From: Sulfuriferula multivorans
GTDB taxonomy: Bacteria; Pseudomonadota; Gammaproteobacteria; Burkholderiales; Sulfuriferulaceae
DNA: 45,890 bases
Direction: 5' to 3'
NCBI RefSeq assembly: GCF_003851125.1
Contig: NZ_BGOW01000045.1
Coordinates: 1-45,890, forward strand
Shown: positions 15,775 to 25,085 of the stretch, one piece after another
Position numbering within the stretch: the stretch's first letter is position 1
How the letters are laid out: each line of letters starts with the position of its first letter
The notes under the pieces: model-generated
What the model saw: only the letters and a program-made list of their open reading frames with translations
What the model was told of the DNA's origin: nothing
Database searches by the model: none
Translations under genes and position numbers: made by a program

Positions 15775-17852
15775 GCTTGGCCTCCAACTAGGCTGGTAAC
15801 CCTAATGGTTTTTGAATCGGGAAGTTCGGCGTGCGACAACACCTTGAGTTGCGGGAGTGCACGGCGCAGAAAGCGTGCGAGCAGTGCACGTAAGGGTCCC
15901 GGCACCAGGAGTACCGGGGTGAAGCCCAGTTGCTCCTGCTGTCGGGTAGCCAGTTCGGTCTGAGTAGCCAGCATATCGGCAAGACCGGGTTCAATTCCTG
16001 CGCCTTCCGGTCCGCTCGCCTGTAAAGCTTGCATCAGCAGGCGCTCCAGACGACTATCCAGAGTCATCACCGAAAGCTCGTTCGCCGACGGGAACAGCTG
16101 CTGGACAATTGCGCGACCCAGGGCGATGCGCACCAGGGCAGTAAGTTCATTGGGATCCTGAATACGCGTTGCATGCTCAGCCAGGGTTTCGATGATGGTG
16201 CGCATGTCGCGGATATGCACGCCCTCAATCAACAGGTTTTGCAGCACCTTTTGCAGTGTGGAAATCGTCACCAGCTTGGGCACCAGATCTTCTACCAGCT
16301 TGGGTGATTCCGTACCCAGATGGTCGAGCAGTTGCTGCACCTCCTGACGCCCCAGCAGTTCAGCAGCATGCAGCGTGATCAGATGATTGAGATGGGTCGC
16401 CACCACCGTGCCGGCGTCCACCACGGTATAGCCCATGGTTTGCGCCTGTTCGCGCAATCCCGCATCAACCCATGTTGCGGGCAGACCAAACGCCGGATCG
16501 CTGGACAATGCGCCGGGCAGCGTACCGGTAACCATGCCAGGATTAATAGCCAGATATTGACCGGCATGCGCTTCGCCGTTCCCGATTTCAACGCCTTTCA
16601 GGCTGATGCGATATTCCGCTGGCCTGAGTTCGAGGTTGTCACGAATATGCACCGGCGGTGACAGGAAACCGACTTCCTGAGCGAATTTCTTGCGAATACC
16701 CTTGATACGACGCAGCAGTTCACCGCCCTGATCTTTATCTACCAGAGGAATGAGGCGATAACCCACTTCCAGACTCAGCGTGTCTACCGGCACAATATCC
16801 TGCCAGGTCGCTTCTTCCATCTCGTTGGGAGCGGCCACCACAGCGGGTGGCGGTTCAATGTCTGTCTTGAGTGCGCGTTGCGTAAGGATATAACCGCCAC
16901 CGCCCAGCACCGCGCCCAGCAGAAGAAAAGCAAAGTGCGGCATGCCGGGAATAAGCCCCATTCCGCCGATGATTGCAGCGGCAATATAGAGTACCTGCGG
17001 CTTGGCAAAAAGTTGGCTAAGTAATTGCCCCCCAATATCCTGATCGCTGGCAACGCGGGAAACCACAATACCTGCCGCAGTCGAAATCAGCAGCGAGGGA
17101 ATCTGTGCGACCAGACCATCGCCAATGGCCAGCAAGGTGTAATTCTTGATGGCGACTGCAAAAGTCAGATCATGCTGCACCATGCCCACGATGAGGCCAC
17201 CGATGATATTAATCACCGTCACCATGATGCCAGCCACCGCATCGCCTCGTACGTACTTGCTGGCACCGTCCATTGCACCGTAGAACTCGGCTTCCTGTGC
17301 GACTTCGGTACGGCGGTGGCGTGCTTCCTGCTCGCCGATCAAACCCGCATTCAGGTCGGCGTCGATCGCCATCTGTTTGCCGGGCATGGCATCCAGGGTA
17401 AAACGCGCGCCGACTTCTGCGATACGTCCGGCACCCTTGGTGACGACCATGAAGTTGATGATGGTCAGGATGATGAATACCACGATACCGACGGTGTAAT
17501 TACCGCCGATCAGGAAGTGTCCGAAAGCCTCGATTACTTTACCCGCAGCGTCCGGGCCGGTATGCCCTTCGGTGAGCACTACCCGGGTAGACGCGACGTT
17601 GAGGGAGAGCCGAAGCATGGTGCTGACCAGCAGAACCGTAGGGAAAACCATGAAATCCAGCGGCTTTACCGTATACAGACTGGTGAGCAATACGATAATG
17701 GCAAGGGCAATATTGAAACTGAAAAAGATGTCGAGCACAAAAGCCGGCAGCGGCAACATCATCATTGCCAGCATGATGATAATGATCATCGGTGCAACCA
17801 GCGAAGCCCCGCCAGGCGCTGTCAACCAGGCAGGCAGTTTCAGGCCGTTCAT
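15771..17852 (-). CDS. flhA: Flagellar export gate protein FlhA
   Basis: FlhA forms the ring of the flagellar type III export gate and docks substrate-chaperone complexes. The 693-residue length is normal. The N-terminal half has about eight transmembrane helices (LVAPMIIIIMLAMMMLPLPAF, IALAIIVLLTSLYTVKPLDF) and the conserved FHIPEP loop region (RIAEVGARFTLDAMPGKQMAIDADLNAGLI). The cytoplasmic C-terminal half begins after the linker PPPAVVAAPNEMEE near residue 340 and includes VDAGTVVATHLNHLITLHAAELLGRQEVQQLLD. Four-base ATGA overlaps join it to flhB upstream and flhF downstream. Confidence 0.96.
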   Translation of the reverse strand: MNGLKLPAWLTAPGGASLVAPMIIIIMLAMMMLPLPAFVLDIFFSFNIALAIIVLLTSLYTVKPLDFMVFPTVLLVSTMLRLSLNVASTRVVLTEGHTGPDAAGKVIEAFGHFLIGGNYTVGIVVFIILTIINFMVVTKGAGRIAEVGARFTLDAMPGKQMAIDADLNAGLIGEQEARHRRTEVAQEAEFYGAMDGASKYVRGDAVAGIMVTVINIIGGLIVGMVQHDLTFAVAIKNYTLLAIGDGLVAQIPSLLISTAAGIVVSRVASDQDIGGQLLSQLFAKPQVLYIAAAIIGGMGLIPGMPHFAFLLLGAVLGGGGYILTQRALKTDIEPPPAVVAAPNEMEEATWQDIVPVDTLSLEVGYRLIPLVDKDQGGELLRRIKGIRKKFAQEVGFLSPPVHIRDNLELRPAEYRISLKGVEIGNGEAHAGQYLAINPGMVTGTLPGALSSDPAFGLPATWVDAGLREQAQTMGYTVVDAGTVVATHLNHLITLHAAELLGRQEVQQLLDHLGTESPKLVEDLVPKLVTISTLQKVLQNLLIEGVHIRDMRTIIETLAEHATRIQDPNELTALVRIALGRAIVQQLFPSANELSVMTLDSRLERLLMQALQASGPEGAGIEPGLADMLATQTELATRQQEQLGFTPVLLVPGPLRALLARFLRRALPQLKVLSHAELPDSKTIRVTSLVGGQA

Positions 17853-19021
17853 TGCATGGCTCCTGTATTATTCGTGGCCTGGGCCGCTGCGTTGAGCGGA
17901 TCAAGCTGCGGCGGCACGTCGAGTTCGCCGGGGATATCCGGACGCACACCGCCATGCTCCCGATAGGCGCGCAACTGGAATACATAAGCCAGGACTTCCG
18001 CCACAGCGGTATACAGCGCTTCCGGAATTTCATCACCCAGTTCCGCATGCCGGTATAGCGCCCGTGCCAGCGGCGCAGCTTCCAGCAGCGGCACATTATT
18101 CGCACCGGCCAGTTCGCGAATCTTCGCAGCCACCTCATCGGCGCCTTTGGCAACTACTTTGGGTGCACGCATCGCACCGTCTGAATATTTGAGTGCCACT
18201 GCGTAGTGGGTCGGATTGGTCACCACCACGTCCGCCGTGGGCACTTCGGACATCATGCGGCGCCGTGCCATTTCACGCTGCTGCGCGCGGATTTTTGCCT
18301 TGATTTGCGGATCTCCGTCCGATTCCTTGGCTTCCTGGCGAACTTCCTGGCGCGTCATTTTCAGTTTGTTGGCGTGATGCAACACTTGATAAGGCGCATC
18401 AATCAGGACGATCACACCCAAGGCACCGGTAATCGTGATAAAACTGATCCACAGCAGGCTGCCAAGATGGGCGCTGCCTTCATGCAGGGACTCGACACTC
18501 AGGGCCAGAACCGCGTCTTTTTGCTGCCAGATCACCAGACTGGCAACCACGCCCACCAGAATGGTTTTGGCTATCGCCTTGCCGAATTCCACCGCCGCAT
18601 TGGAAGAGACCAGATTACCCAGCCCTTTGATCGGGTTCATGCGTCCAAAATTCGGTTGCAGAGACTTGGTGCTGAACAACCAGCCACCAATGATGGCGGG
18701 AGTAAGCAGAGCCACAATAATCAATAGCAGTGCTATCGGCGCGAACACCAACAACAGATCGCCCAGGCTCGCACCAAGGTGCGCAAAAAGTGCAGACATA
18801 TCAAATGCCTGGCTACGCTCAAAGCTGAGGCCGGAAACAAGCGTGCTTTCCAGTTGACGAATCAGCTTGTCTCCCGAAAACCAGATACCGCTTCCCGCAG
18901 CGATCAGTATGGTGAAAGTGGCCAGCTCGCGCGAACGCGGGACATTGCCGTCCTCACGCGCCTTTTCAAGTCGCTGCGGGGTGGCTGATTCGGTTTTTTC
19001 GAGATCGCTGTCTTCAGACAT
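17849..19021 (-). CDS. flhB: Flagellar export switch protein FlhB
   Basis: FlhB is the substrate-specificity switch of the flagellar export apparatus. The 390-residue protein has four transmembrane helices (about 33-50, 87-112, 140-165 and 188-210) and a cytoplasmic domain carrying the self-cleaving NPTH motif (269-272, VVVTNPTHYAVALKY). The N-terminus EDSDLEKTESATPQRLEKAREDG is typical. The C-terminus is about ten residues longer than in enteric FlhB and Pro/Asp-rich. It is the first gene of a seven-gene run flhB-flhA-flhF-flhG-fliA-motC-motD. Confidence 0.95.
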   Translation of the reverse strand: MSEDSDLEKTESATPQRLEKAREDGNVPRSRELATFTILIAAGSGIWFSGDKLIRQLESTLVSGLSFERSQAFDMSALFAHLGASLGDLLLVFAPIALLLIIVALLTPAIIGGWLFSTKSLQPNFGRMNPIKGLGNLVSSNAAVEFGKAIAKTILVGVVASLVIWQQKDAVLALSVESLHEGSAHLGSLLWISFITITGALGVIVLIDAPYQVLHHANKLKMTRQEVRQEAKESDGDPQIKAKIRAQQREMARRRMMSEVPTADVVVTNPTHYAVALKYSDGAMRAPKVVAKGADEVAAKIRELAGANNVPLLEAAPLARALYRHAELGDEIPEALYTAVAEVLAYVFQLRAYREHGGVRPDIPGELDVPPQLDPLNAAAQATNNTGAMQ

Positions 19022-19352
19022 CGCTGTTCCTATAGCGGGACCGCCTTGCCTTCAATATGACGCAAAGCCGGATCACACAGCTACGATTATTGGCGATAAG
19101 CCGTTCAGGCCATCGGGGGAATAAGTACATAAATCCCCCCGTATTTCATCGAAGACCCGAAATTGATGCGATCAACGACGAAATATGGCTAAAGACTTCC
19201 AAAATATTTGCCGATGTAACAATGTCAGCCTGAATCAGGCTAAAGGGGTTTGATTCTGTATGAATGAATTGGCTTAACAAGCCTTGCTGACTCTATGACC
19301 AAAGGCCGTATATGCGCAACAGATTTGAAGACATGCCGGGCTTCAATGCCAA
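19022..19352. other. Divergent intergenic region upstream of flhB and a PAS/GGDEF/EAL gene
   Basis: These 331 bp must hold both promoters. GGGGGA (19115-19120) and TCCCCC (19134-19139) form a 6-bp inverted repeat with 13-bp spacing, about 95 bp before flhB, and are a possible operator. A sigma-28-like sequence lies at 19190-19217 (listed separately). AGCCTG/CAGGCT forms a short hairpin near 19227. No coding frame was seen and no certain sigma-70 promoter could be assigned to flhB. Confidence 0.4.
19190..19217 (+). promoter_or_regulatory. Weak sigma-28-like promoter before the PAS/GGDEF/EAL gene
   Basis: TAAAGACT (19190-19197) and GCCGATGT (19210-19217) match the sigma-28 consensus boxes at 6 of 8 positions each. 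They are separated by 12 instead of 11 bp and lie about 135 bp before the start at 19353. This is suggestive only; the rpfG promoter at 40957 is far closer to consensus. Confidence 0.35.
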
Positions 19353-21980
19353 ATGTGCACTACCCGGCCATCCGGGCATGGGCCAATGACGCTCCATCCC
19401 GATCGGCACCGACAGTTCGACCCCCTGCTGCGGATAGGTAGCCGCGCACTTGCGTTTTCAGGAAACGGCATTGTCATCCTGGATGCAACGAACGCATCCA
19501 ATCCGATTATTTTTGCCAACGATGCCTTTTGCCGCATGACCGGTCATGCAATCGAAGAAGTCGTCGGACGCGATTTTTCTTTTTTACTCCGCAATCATCA
19601 CGATGAAGATGAGATGGCCGCAGTCTACAGCGCGCTTGCCAACAAGAGCGAAGCCAATCTGGTATTGCGCAAGTATCATCAGGACGGCGCGGAAATCTGG
19701 TGCAAACTGCTCATTTCCCCGGTACCCGATGAAACTGACCAGATTACGTATTTCATTGGTGTGCAGACCGACATTTCCGAGCATAAACGTGATGAGGAGC
19801 GACTTGCGCATCAGTCTACCCACGACGCGCTGACCGGACTGCCCAACCGCAATCTGCTCAAAGACCGCCTGGAACAGGCGATAGCCCAAACCGACCGCAG
19901 CGAAGATAGCGTGGCGCTGCTATTCCTCGACCTGGATCACTTCAAGTTGATTAACGACAGTCTTGGACATGCTGCGGGTGACCGGATGTTGCTCGATGTA
20001 GCCGAACGGCTGCGTGCCTGCGTCAGAGAAGGTGATACGGTATCCCGGCATGGCGGCGATGAATTCGTGCTGGTGCTGCGGGAAATCAATCAGTCGCATC
20101 ATGTAGCAACAATTTGTGAAAAAATATTCCAGACCATTGCTGATCCATTTTTCATACAAGGCCATAGCTTCCACGTCACCTGCAGTATCGGCATAGCGCT
20201 TTATCCGCAAGATGGTCCGGATACTGCAACGTTATTCAAATACGCCGACATGGCCCTGTACCAGGCGAAAGACCATGGGCGCAACCACTTCCAGTTCTTT
20301 TCCAGCGAAATGAATGAGCGCATGCAGGAGCGCGTCATGCTGGACGAAGCCCTGCGTTCTGCCATTGCCAATGATGAATTGCTCCTGCACTACCAGCCGC
20401 TGGTTAGCCTGAGTACGGGCCAGCTGGTCGGACTGGAGACACTGGTACGATGGCAGCATCCCGTATTCGGCATGGTTTCGCCAGTGCGGTTCATACCCAT
20501 TGCCGAAGAATCTGCCCTGATCGCCAGCATTAGCGAATGGGTATTACGCAAAGCCTGCCAGGATATACGTACCTGGATTGACCAGGGTCTGACAGGATTC
20601 CAGGTTGCCGTGAACGTCTCGCCCCGACAGTTCCGTGACCCCAGGCTGGCGGATCGGATTGAATTGGTGCTCGCCGAGTACCACATCAATCCGGGCATGT
20701 TATCTCTGGAGATCACTGAAACGGTATTGATGCAAGACACAGCATCGAGCGAAGCCACCCTTCGTCAACTCAAGGCGCTCGGAGTAGACCTGGCTCTGGA
20801 TGACTTTGGTACGGGTTATTCCTCATTAAGCTATTTGAAGCGTTTCCCGTTTGACCGCGTCAAAATTGATCGCTCCTTTGTCAGGGACATCACTACCGAT
20901 GCTGATGATGCAGCGATATCGAAGGCGATTATTTCCATGGCCCACAGCCTCGGCATCCGGGTCGTCGCCGAAGGGGTCGAGACAGCTGCCCAGTGTCAAT
21001 TTCTGCGCCGCCATCGATGTGACGAAATGCAGGGATACTACTTCAGCCGGCCGCTTCCACCGGTAGAAATAACCGCGCTGCTGTTAGAAAAAAGACATCT
21101 TCCGGAAAATATTTTAATCCACAGGAAATCAACGCGTATCCTGCTTCTGGTGGACGCTGATCCTGATATTCTGGCAGCACTGCAACAATTGCTGCATCAG
21201 GACAAGTATCTGATCATGACCGCTTGCAGCGCAGAGGAAGCGCTGGCGCTGCTCGCCCAGCACGACGTCGACGTTCTGGTATCCGGCCTGGCAATACCCG
21301 ACATGAGCTGCATTGAGCTACTCAGCCGTACCATGAAAATGCACCCCGGCGTGATACGGATGGTTTTGTCTGCTCACAATGAAAGACAAAGCGTTATCGA
21401 TAACGACCACAATGATCTGGTCCATAAAATTATCGTTAAACCATGGGATGATCAGCTACTGCGTCAACACCTTGACGACGCTTTTCGACTTAAGGAAATG
21501 GCAGAGGAACATCGGCGCCATAATCTGGAATTCAATAAAGAATTCAAGGAGGAAAACCGCCGCCTGAATATCAAGACAAAAGCATTGAGCCAGGCACTGT
21601 CCAGCGCCCACCTGAAGCTGGAGAAAATAATTTCACAGCAGGAACAGCAGAACTTGCGCGATAAGGTTCAACACGACATTCTCAGCGAAATGCTCGAACA
21701 CATACCGCTACCCATGATAGGTTTGGACGACGATGGTGTCATCGTTTTTATCAACTCCGCAGCCGAGGTCCTGTTTGCTTTTCATGGGCCGCTTCTTGGT
21801 AGCGATGCGCATGAGTTGCTACCCGCGCTTCGCGACGCGACAAATGCTCATGACGCCGGCGACGCACTTTCTGTCTGCATACAAAATCGGCCGTACCGTA
21901 TCATTTACCAGCGTATGGGCATGCACTCGCTCTCCAGCGGCAGCCTGCTGACCCTGGTAAAACAAGAGATCATCGTATGA
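19353..21980 (+). CDS. PAS-GGDEF-EAL protein with C-terminal degenerate receiver and PAS-like domain
   Basis: This is an 875-residue soluble c-di-GMP turnover protein. Domains in order are PAS (about 30-145), GGDEF (155-320, signature HGGDEF at 233-238, intact), EAL (325-570, signature ETL at 362-364 with the catalytic Glu kept, DDFGTGYSS at 493-501), a receiver-like domain (595-715), a charged coiled coil (715-775) and a PAS-like end (780-875, GLDDDGVIVFINSAAEVLF). In the receiver the phosphoacceptor Asp is replaced: VLVSGLAIPD has Gly645 where SDxxMP is expected, though the KPW lysine near 697 is kept. Phosphorylation is therefore unlikely. Having enzyme domains before the receiver is unusual. 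An alternative ATG lies at 19386. The stop overlaps the next gene by ATGA. Confidence 0.9.
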   Translation: MCTTRPSGHGPMTLHPDRHRQFDPLLRIGSRALAFSGNGIVILDATNASNPIIFANDAFCRMTGHAIEEVVGRDFSFLLRNHHDEDEMAAVYSALANKSEANLVLRKYHQDGAEIWCKLLISPVPDETDQITYFIGVQTDISEHKRDEERLAHQSTHDALTGLPNRNLLKDRLEQAIAQTDRSEDSVALLFLDLDHFKLINDSLGHAAGDRMLLDVAERLRACVREGDTVSRHGGDEFVLVLREINQSHHVATICEKIFQTIADPFFIQGHSFHVTCSIGIALYPQDGPDTATLFKYADMALYQAKDHGRNHFQFFSSEMNERMQERVMLDEALRSAIANDELLLHYQPLVSLSTGQLVGLETLVRWQHPVFGMVSPVRFIPIAEESALIASISEWVLRKACQDIRTWIDQGLTGFQVAVNVSPRQFRDPRLADRIELVLAEYHINPGMLSLEITETVLMQDTASSEATLRQLKALGVDLALDDFGTGYSSLSYLKRFPFDRVKIDRSFVRDITTDADDAAISKAIISMAHSLGIRVVAEGVETAAQCQFLRRHRCDEMQGYYFSRPLPPVEITALLLEKRHLPENILIHRKSTRILLLVDADPDILAALQQLLHQDKYLIMTACSAEEALALLAQHDVDVLVSGLAIPDMSCIELLSRTMKMHPGVIRMVLSAHNERQSVIDNDHNDLVHKIIVKPWDDQLLRQHLDDAFRLKEMAEEHRRHNLEFNKEFKEENRRLNIKTKALSQALSSAHLKLEKIISQQEQQNLRDKVQHDILSEMLEHIPLPMIGLDDDGVIVFINSAAEVLFAFHGPLLGSDAHELLPALRDATNAHDAGDALSVCIQNRPYRIIYQRMGMHSLSSGSLLTLVKQEIIV

Positions 21981-22300
21981 AACCCGTGCATGAACAAGTC
22001 AGCCTGGACAAGGCCGTTGCAGGCATGATCCTGGTGGAAAATCTAAGCGATGCCGAAGGAAACATGTTGCTGCCACGCGGAGCGGCGCTGACTGAATCGG
22101 CCCTGATTATCCTGCGACGGCGCAGAATAAAATATTTGCATGTGCTCACTACAGCATATGCTCCAGCCGATATGAAAACTGCGCATGCACTGCAGCACCA
22201 ACGCCTGACCAAACTATTCAGGGCGGATGGAAATACAGAGGCGAATGACCTGTTACTGCGCCACCTCTTGCAATATCGTTTGGGCGAAAACCATGAATAA
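21977..22300 (+). CDS. Small protein between the GGDEF/EAL and HDOD genes
   Basis: A 107-residue protein of unknown function. The core VSLDKAVAGMILVENLSDAEGNMLLPRGAALTESALIILRRRRIKYLHV (continuous over about residues 9-57) resembles a short beta-rich segment often seen near HD-GYP and HDOD signalling domains (pattern GM-L-x-D-x-G-LL-x-G-x-L-x-L). The remaining 50 residues are helical and basic. It overlaps the upstream stop by ATGA and the downstream HDOD start by 8 nt, so all three proteins are made from one coupled message. It may be a split-off accessory domain of the HDOD protein. No catalytic motif is visible. Confidence 0.7.
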   Translation: MKPVHEQVSLDKAVAGMILVENLSDAEGNMLLPRGAALTESALIILRRRRIKYLHVLTTAYAPADMKTAHALQHQRLTKLFRADGNTEANDLLLRHLLQYRLGENHE

Positions 22301-23135
22301 GCTGTCCATGGACGAGACCGTCAAAACGATCCGGAGCCTGCCACCTCTTCCTGAAATCGTGACTGATTTGCTGAGCAGCATGGGGAAGGAAAATATCGAT
22401 ATCGACACGCTGGCCGAAAAGCTGACCCGCGACCAGGCATTGGTCGCTACAACTTTGCGCCTGGCCAATTCCTCGTTTTATGGAATGTCTCATCGAGTCA
22501 CCGGCATTCGAGAGGCTTTTGCGATTCTGGGCCTGAAGAGTATGCGTACCCTGATTACCGCTGCTTCGGTGACTAACGGCTTTATCGGCGGCCAGAACCT
22601 GGCTGGCGAAATCGAGAAAAACTGGCGGCACTCGATTGCCGTGGCTGTTTGCGCCAAAACACTGGCGCGTCAACTTAATCAGGATCAGGAACTCGCGTTT
22701 ACAGTGGGGCTGTTGCACGATATTGGCAGGCTGGTTCTGGCGATATATTTTCCTGAACAGCATCAGGCGGTGCTTACTCATCGCACGACGCACGATTGCA
22801 CCGCATTCCAGGCTGAACAGGCGGTACTGGGTATTGATCACGCCATGGTGGGCCAAGCACTTGTCGAATACTGGAAACTGCCGCCGGAAATACAATTGGC
22901 CATAGGCAGCCACCATACGCCGGATCAGTCTAAACAAAACGCTCTGGTATCGTTCGTGCATGTCGCCGATGCCATCGTGCACGCTCTCGACCTGGCTCTG
23001 GATGAGGAAGAACTTGTTCCATTGATTTCCACAGCGGCCTGGAACAAGCTGGGCATTGGTCAGGAAACGGTCTTGCTGGTGTTTGAAGAGACTGAACAGC
23101 AGTTTGAAGAAATGTGCCAAATCCTGATTGTATAG
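22293..23135 (+). CDS. HDOD-domain signalling protein
   Basis: A 280-residue protein made almost entirely of one HDOD domain. The start MNKLSMDETVKTIRSLPPLP leads into the usual LPPLPEIVTDLL opening. Further features are VATTLRLANSSFYGM, the AILGLKSMRTLI segment, FTVGLLHDIGRLVLA (HD near residues 140-145), the HAMVGQALVEYWKLP segment and SHH near 210. HDOD domains are non-catalytic relatives of HD phosphohydrolases found in c-di-GMP and chemotaxis networks, probably acting as protein-interaction scaffolds. The ATG at 22293 was preferred to a start at 22227, whose extra residues are Cys-rich and lie in the preceding gene. It is the last gene of the three-gene cassette and converges on motB. 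Confidence 0.88.
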   Translation: MNKLSMDETVKTIRSLPPLPEIVTDLLSSMGKENIDIDTLAEKLTRDQALVATTLRLANSSFYGMSHRVTGIREAFAILGLKSMRTLITAASVTNGFIGGQNLAGEIEKNWRHSIAVAVCAKTLARQLNQDQELAFTVGLLHDIGRLVLAIYFPEQHQAVLTHRTTHDCTAFQAEQAVLGIDHAMVGQALVEYWKLPPEIQLAIGSHHTPDQSKQNALVSFVHVADAIVHALDLALDEEELVPLISTAAWNKLGIGQETVLLVFEETEQQFEEMCQILIV

Positions 23136-23215
23136 ATATGGAAGCCGGCTAAACACCGAACCCATCGCAAAAGAAAATTGAACGGTGATCCGGATACTTC
23201 CAGAGTCTACCTGCT

Positions 23216-24178
23216 CTATTTCCCCTGAGTACCCGGTTTAATTGCCGGTATTGCCTTCGCTCCCGGCAGGCTTTGTTGCAGCTGCGCTGCGCTGGAAACA
23301 TCCGCCACTCCACCCCCTTCTTTGGCTATGGCGTCTTCTGTTTTCTTGTTCATGACTATGATACTGATACGCCGGTTGATGGGATTGAACGGATCATTCC
23401 GGTCGATAGGTACCGCTGAAGCAAGGCCCACGACGCGTAATATTTTCCCCTCATCCATACCGCCAGCCACCAGCTCGCGGCGTGAAGCATTAGCGCGATC
23501 GGCAGACAGTTCCCAATTGCTATACCCGCTCCCTCCGCCTGAATAAGGCGTTGCATCGGTATGCCCGGAGAGACTTATTTTATTCGGGACGTCATTCAGG
23601 GTCTGTCCGATATCGTGCAGAATTTCCTTGGTATAAGGTTCAAGTTTTGCTTTGGACAAAGCAAACATGGGGCGATTTTTTTCGTCCACAATCTGGATCC
23701 GCAAACCTTCAGTAGTGATATCGATCAATAATTGTTTTTTGAATTGTTTCAGCGTCGGGTTGGCGTCGATAGCGGCTTCAATACGGCCCTTCAGGGCTTT
23801 CAGACGAGAAGCTTCAATACGCTCCAGGTCAGCCTGCGCGGACTTGAGATCATAGGTTTTTTTCTGCGCTGGATTGTCACCCCTGTTAATCTGCCCAACC
23901 TGTTTGGTCAGATCCTTACCACCGCCTTTGATGACGCTGGAACTATCGCCACTCCCCGAGCCGCCCGACATGGCCACCTTGAGAGGCGTCTGGAAATATT
24001 CCGCAATGCCTTGCAGCTCGCCCTTGGTCGTGGATCCCAATAACCACATCAACAGAAAAAACGCCATCATCGCCGTGACGAAATCAGCATAGGCAATCTT
24101 CCAGGCGCCGCCGTGATGGCCGCCCCCGGATTTCTTGATACGTTTGACGATAATGGGGCGTGGTACCGCTTCGGCCAT
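23216..24178 (-). CDS. motB: Flagellar stator protein MotB
   Basis: MotB anchors the MotA channel to peptidoglycan. The 320-residue protein starts MAEAVPRPIIVKRIKKSGGG with the family's HHGGAWKIAYADFVTAMMAFFLLMWLL helix next (about 27-50), placing the proton-carrying aspartate at D32. A Gly/Ser-rich plug region (about 70-95) and a long linker precede the OmpA-type domain with SGHTDATPY, NWELSADRANASRRELV and NRRISIIVMNK. A 25-residue Ala/Pro tail follows. The gene lies 24 nt after motA and ends 80 bp from the convergent HDOD gene; no terminator was found in that gap. Confidence 0.95.
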   Translation of the reverse strand: MAEAVPRPIIVKRIKKSGGGHHGGAWKIAYADFVTAMMAFFLLMWLLGSTTKGELQGIAEYFQTPLKVAMSGGSGSGDSSSVIKGGGKDLTKQVGQINRGDNPAQKKTYDLKSAQADLERIEASRLKALKGRIEAAIDANPTLKQFKKQLLIDITTEGLRIQIVDEKNRPMFALSKAKLEPYTKEILHDIGQTLNDVPNKISLSGHTDATPYSGGGSGYSNWELSADRANASRRELVAGGMDEGKILRVVGLASAVPIDRNDPFNPINRRISIIVMNKKTEDAIAKEGGGVADVSSAAQLQQSLPGAKAIPAIKPGTQGK

Positions 24179-24202
24179 GTCTGTTCCCGCTGAGCTATCT
24201 GA

Positions 24203-25063
24203 TTACTTGGATTTGGCTTGCTTGACGTGATCTTCCAGTTCGCTGAAAGAAGGACGCTCTGTCGAGAACAACACCTTTCTGCCGAACTCAACTGCAAGCG
24301 CAGGGGCATAGCCATTCAGGCTGGCCAGCAAGGTCACTTTAACGCACTGAAACATCTTCGAGGATTCATGCAGCTTTTGCTCCAGAAGACTGGCAAGCGG
24401 CCCCACAAATCCATACGCGAGCAAGATGCCGAGGAAGGTTCCGACCAATGCATTGGCGATCAAAATACCCAGTTCCGCAGGCGGCAGCCCCACCGATGCC
24501 ATGGTATGGACCACCCCCATGACTGCGGCCACGATGCCGAATGCCGGCATGCCGTCGCCGAGTTTTGCAATACAGTGCGCAGGCACTTCACCTTCGTGAT
24601 GGTGAGTTTCGATCTCGTTGTCCATGAGATTCTCGATCTGGAATGCATCCATGTTTCCGGCCACCATCAGACGCAGGTAATCGGTCATGAATTCCATAAT
24701 ATGATGATCGGAGAGAATCGCCGGATATTTGCTGAAAATCGGGCTTTCTTCCGGCCTGTCGACGTCTCCCTCGATCGACATCAGGCCTTCTTTGCGTACT
24801 TTGCTCAATAATTCATACAACAGCGCCATCAACTCCATGTACAGCGCTTTGGTGTACTTGGATCCTTTTACAAGGCTGGGCAGCGCCTTGAGCGTGGCCT
24901 TGATGGATTTGGCATTATTACCAACCAGAAATGCACCCGTCGCGGCGCCGCCGATCATGAGCAACTCCACCGGCTGCAGAAGCGAAGCCAAATGCCCGCC
25001 AGCAAGTGCGAAACCGCCAAACACGGAAGCTAAAACAACGATATACCCGACAATGACTAACAC
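24203..25063 (-). CDS. motA: Flagellar stator protein MotA
   Basis: MotA is the ion-channel subunit that couples proton flow to rotation. The 286-residue protein starts with GTG (MLVIVGYIVVLASVFGGFAL) with CGGAG upstream. It has helices at about 1-20 and 30-50, a large cytoplasmic loop with YELLSKVRKEGLMSIEGDVD, the SIFSKYP-type segment, and helices III-IV in GIVAAVMGVVHTMASVGLPP and ILIANALVGTFLGILLAYGF. The sequence is of the proton-driven MotA type rather than PomA. It forms a two-gene unit with motB and lies beside flhDC, as in many betaproteobacteria and enterics. Confidence 0.95.
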   Translation of the reverse strand: MLVIVGYIVVLASVFGGFALAGGHLASLLQPVELLMIGGAATGAFLVGNNAKSIKATLKALPSLVKGSKYTKALYMELMALLYELLSKVRKEGLMSIEGDVDRPEESPIFSKYPAILSDHHIMEFMTDYLRLMVAGNMDAFQIENLMDNEIETHHHEGEVPAHCIAKLGDGMPAFGIVAAVMGVVHTMASVGLPPAELGILIANALVGTFLGILLAYGFVGPLASLLEQKLHESSKMFQCVKVTLLASLNGYAPALAVEFGRKVLFSTERPSFSELEDHVKQAKSK

Positions 25064-25085
25064 GCGCTCAAACTCCGTTGATTAT

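Noticed and set aside
19092-19099. GGCGATAA as a sigma-28 -10 box
   Set aside because: The corresponding -35 octamer is TCACACAG, with only two matches to consensus.
22218-23165. 315-codon open frame on the minus strand
   Set aside because: Antisense to the HDOD gene; the HDOD frame has conserved motifs and coupled starts, the antisense frame has none.
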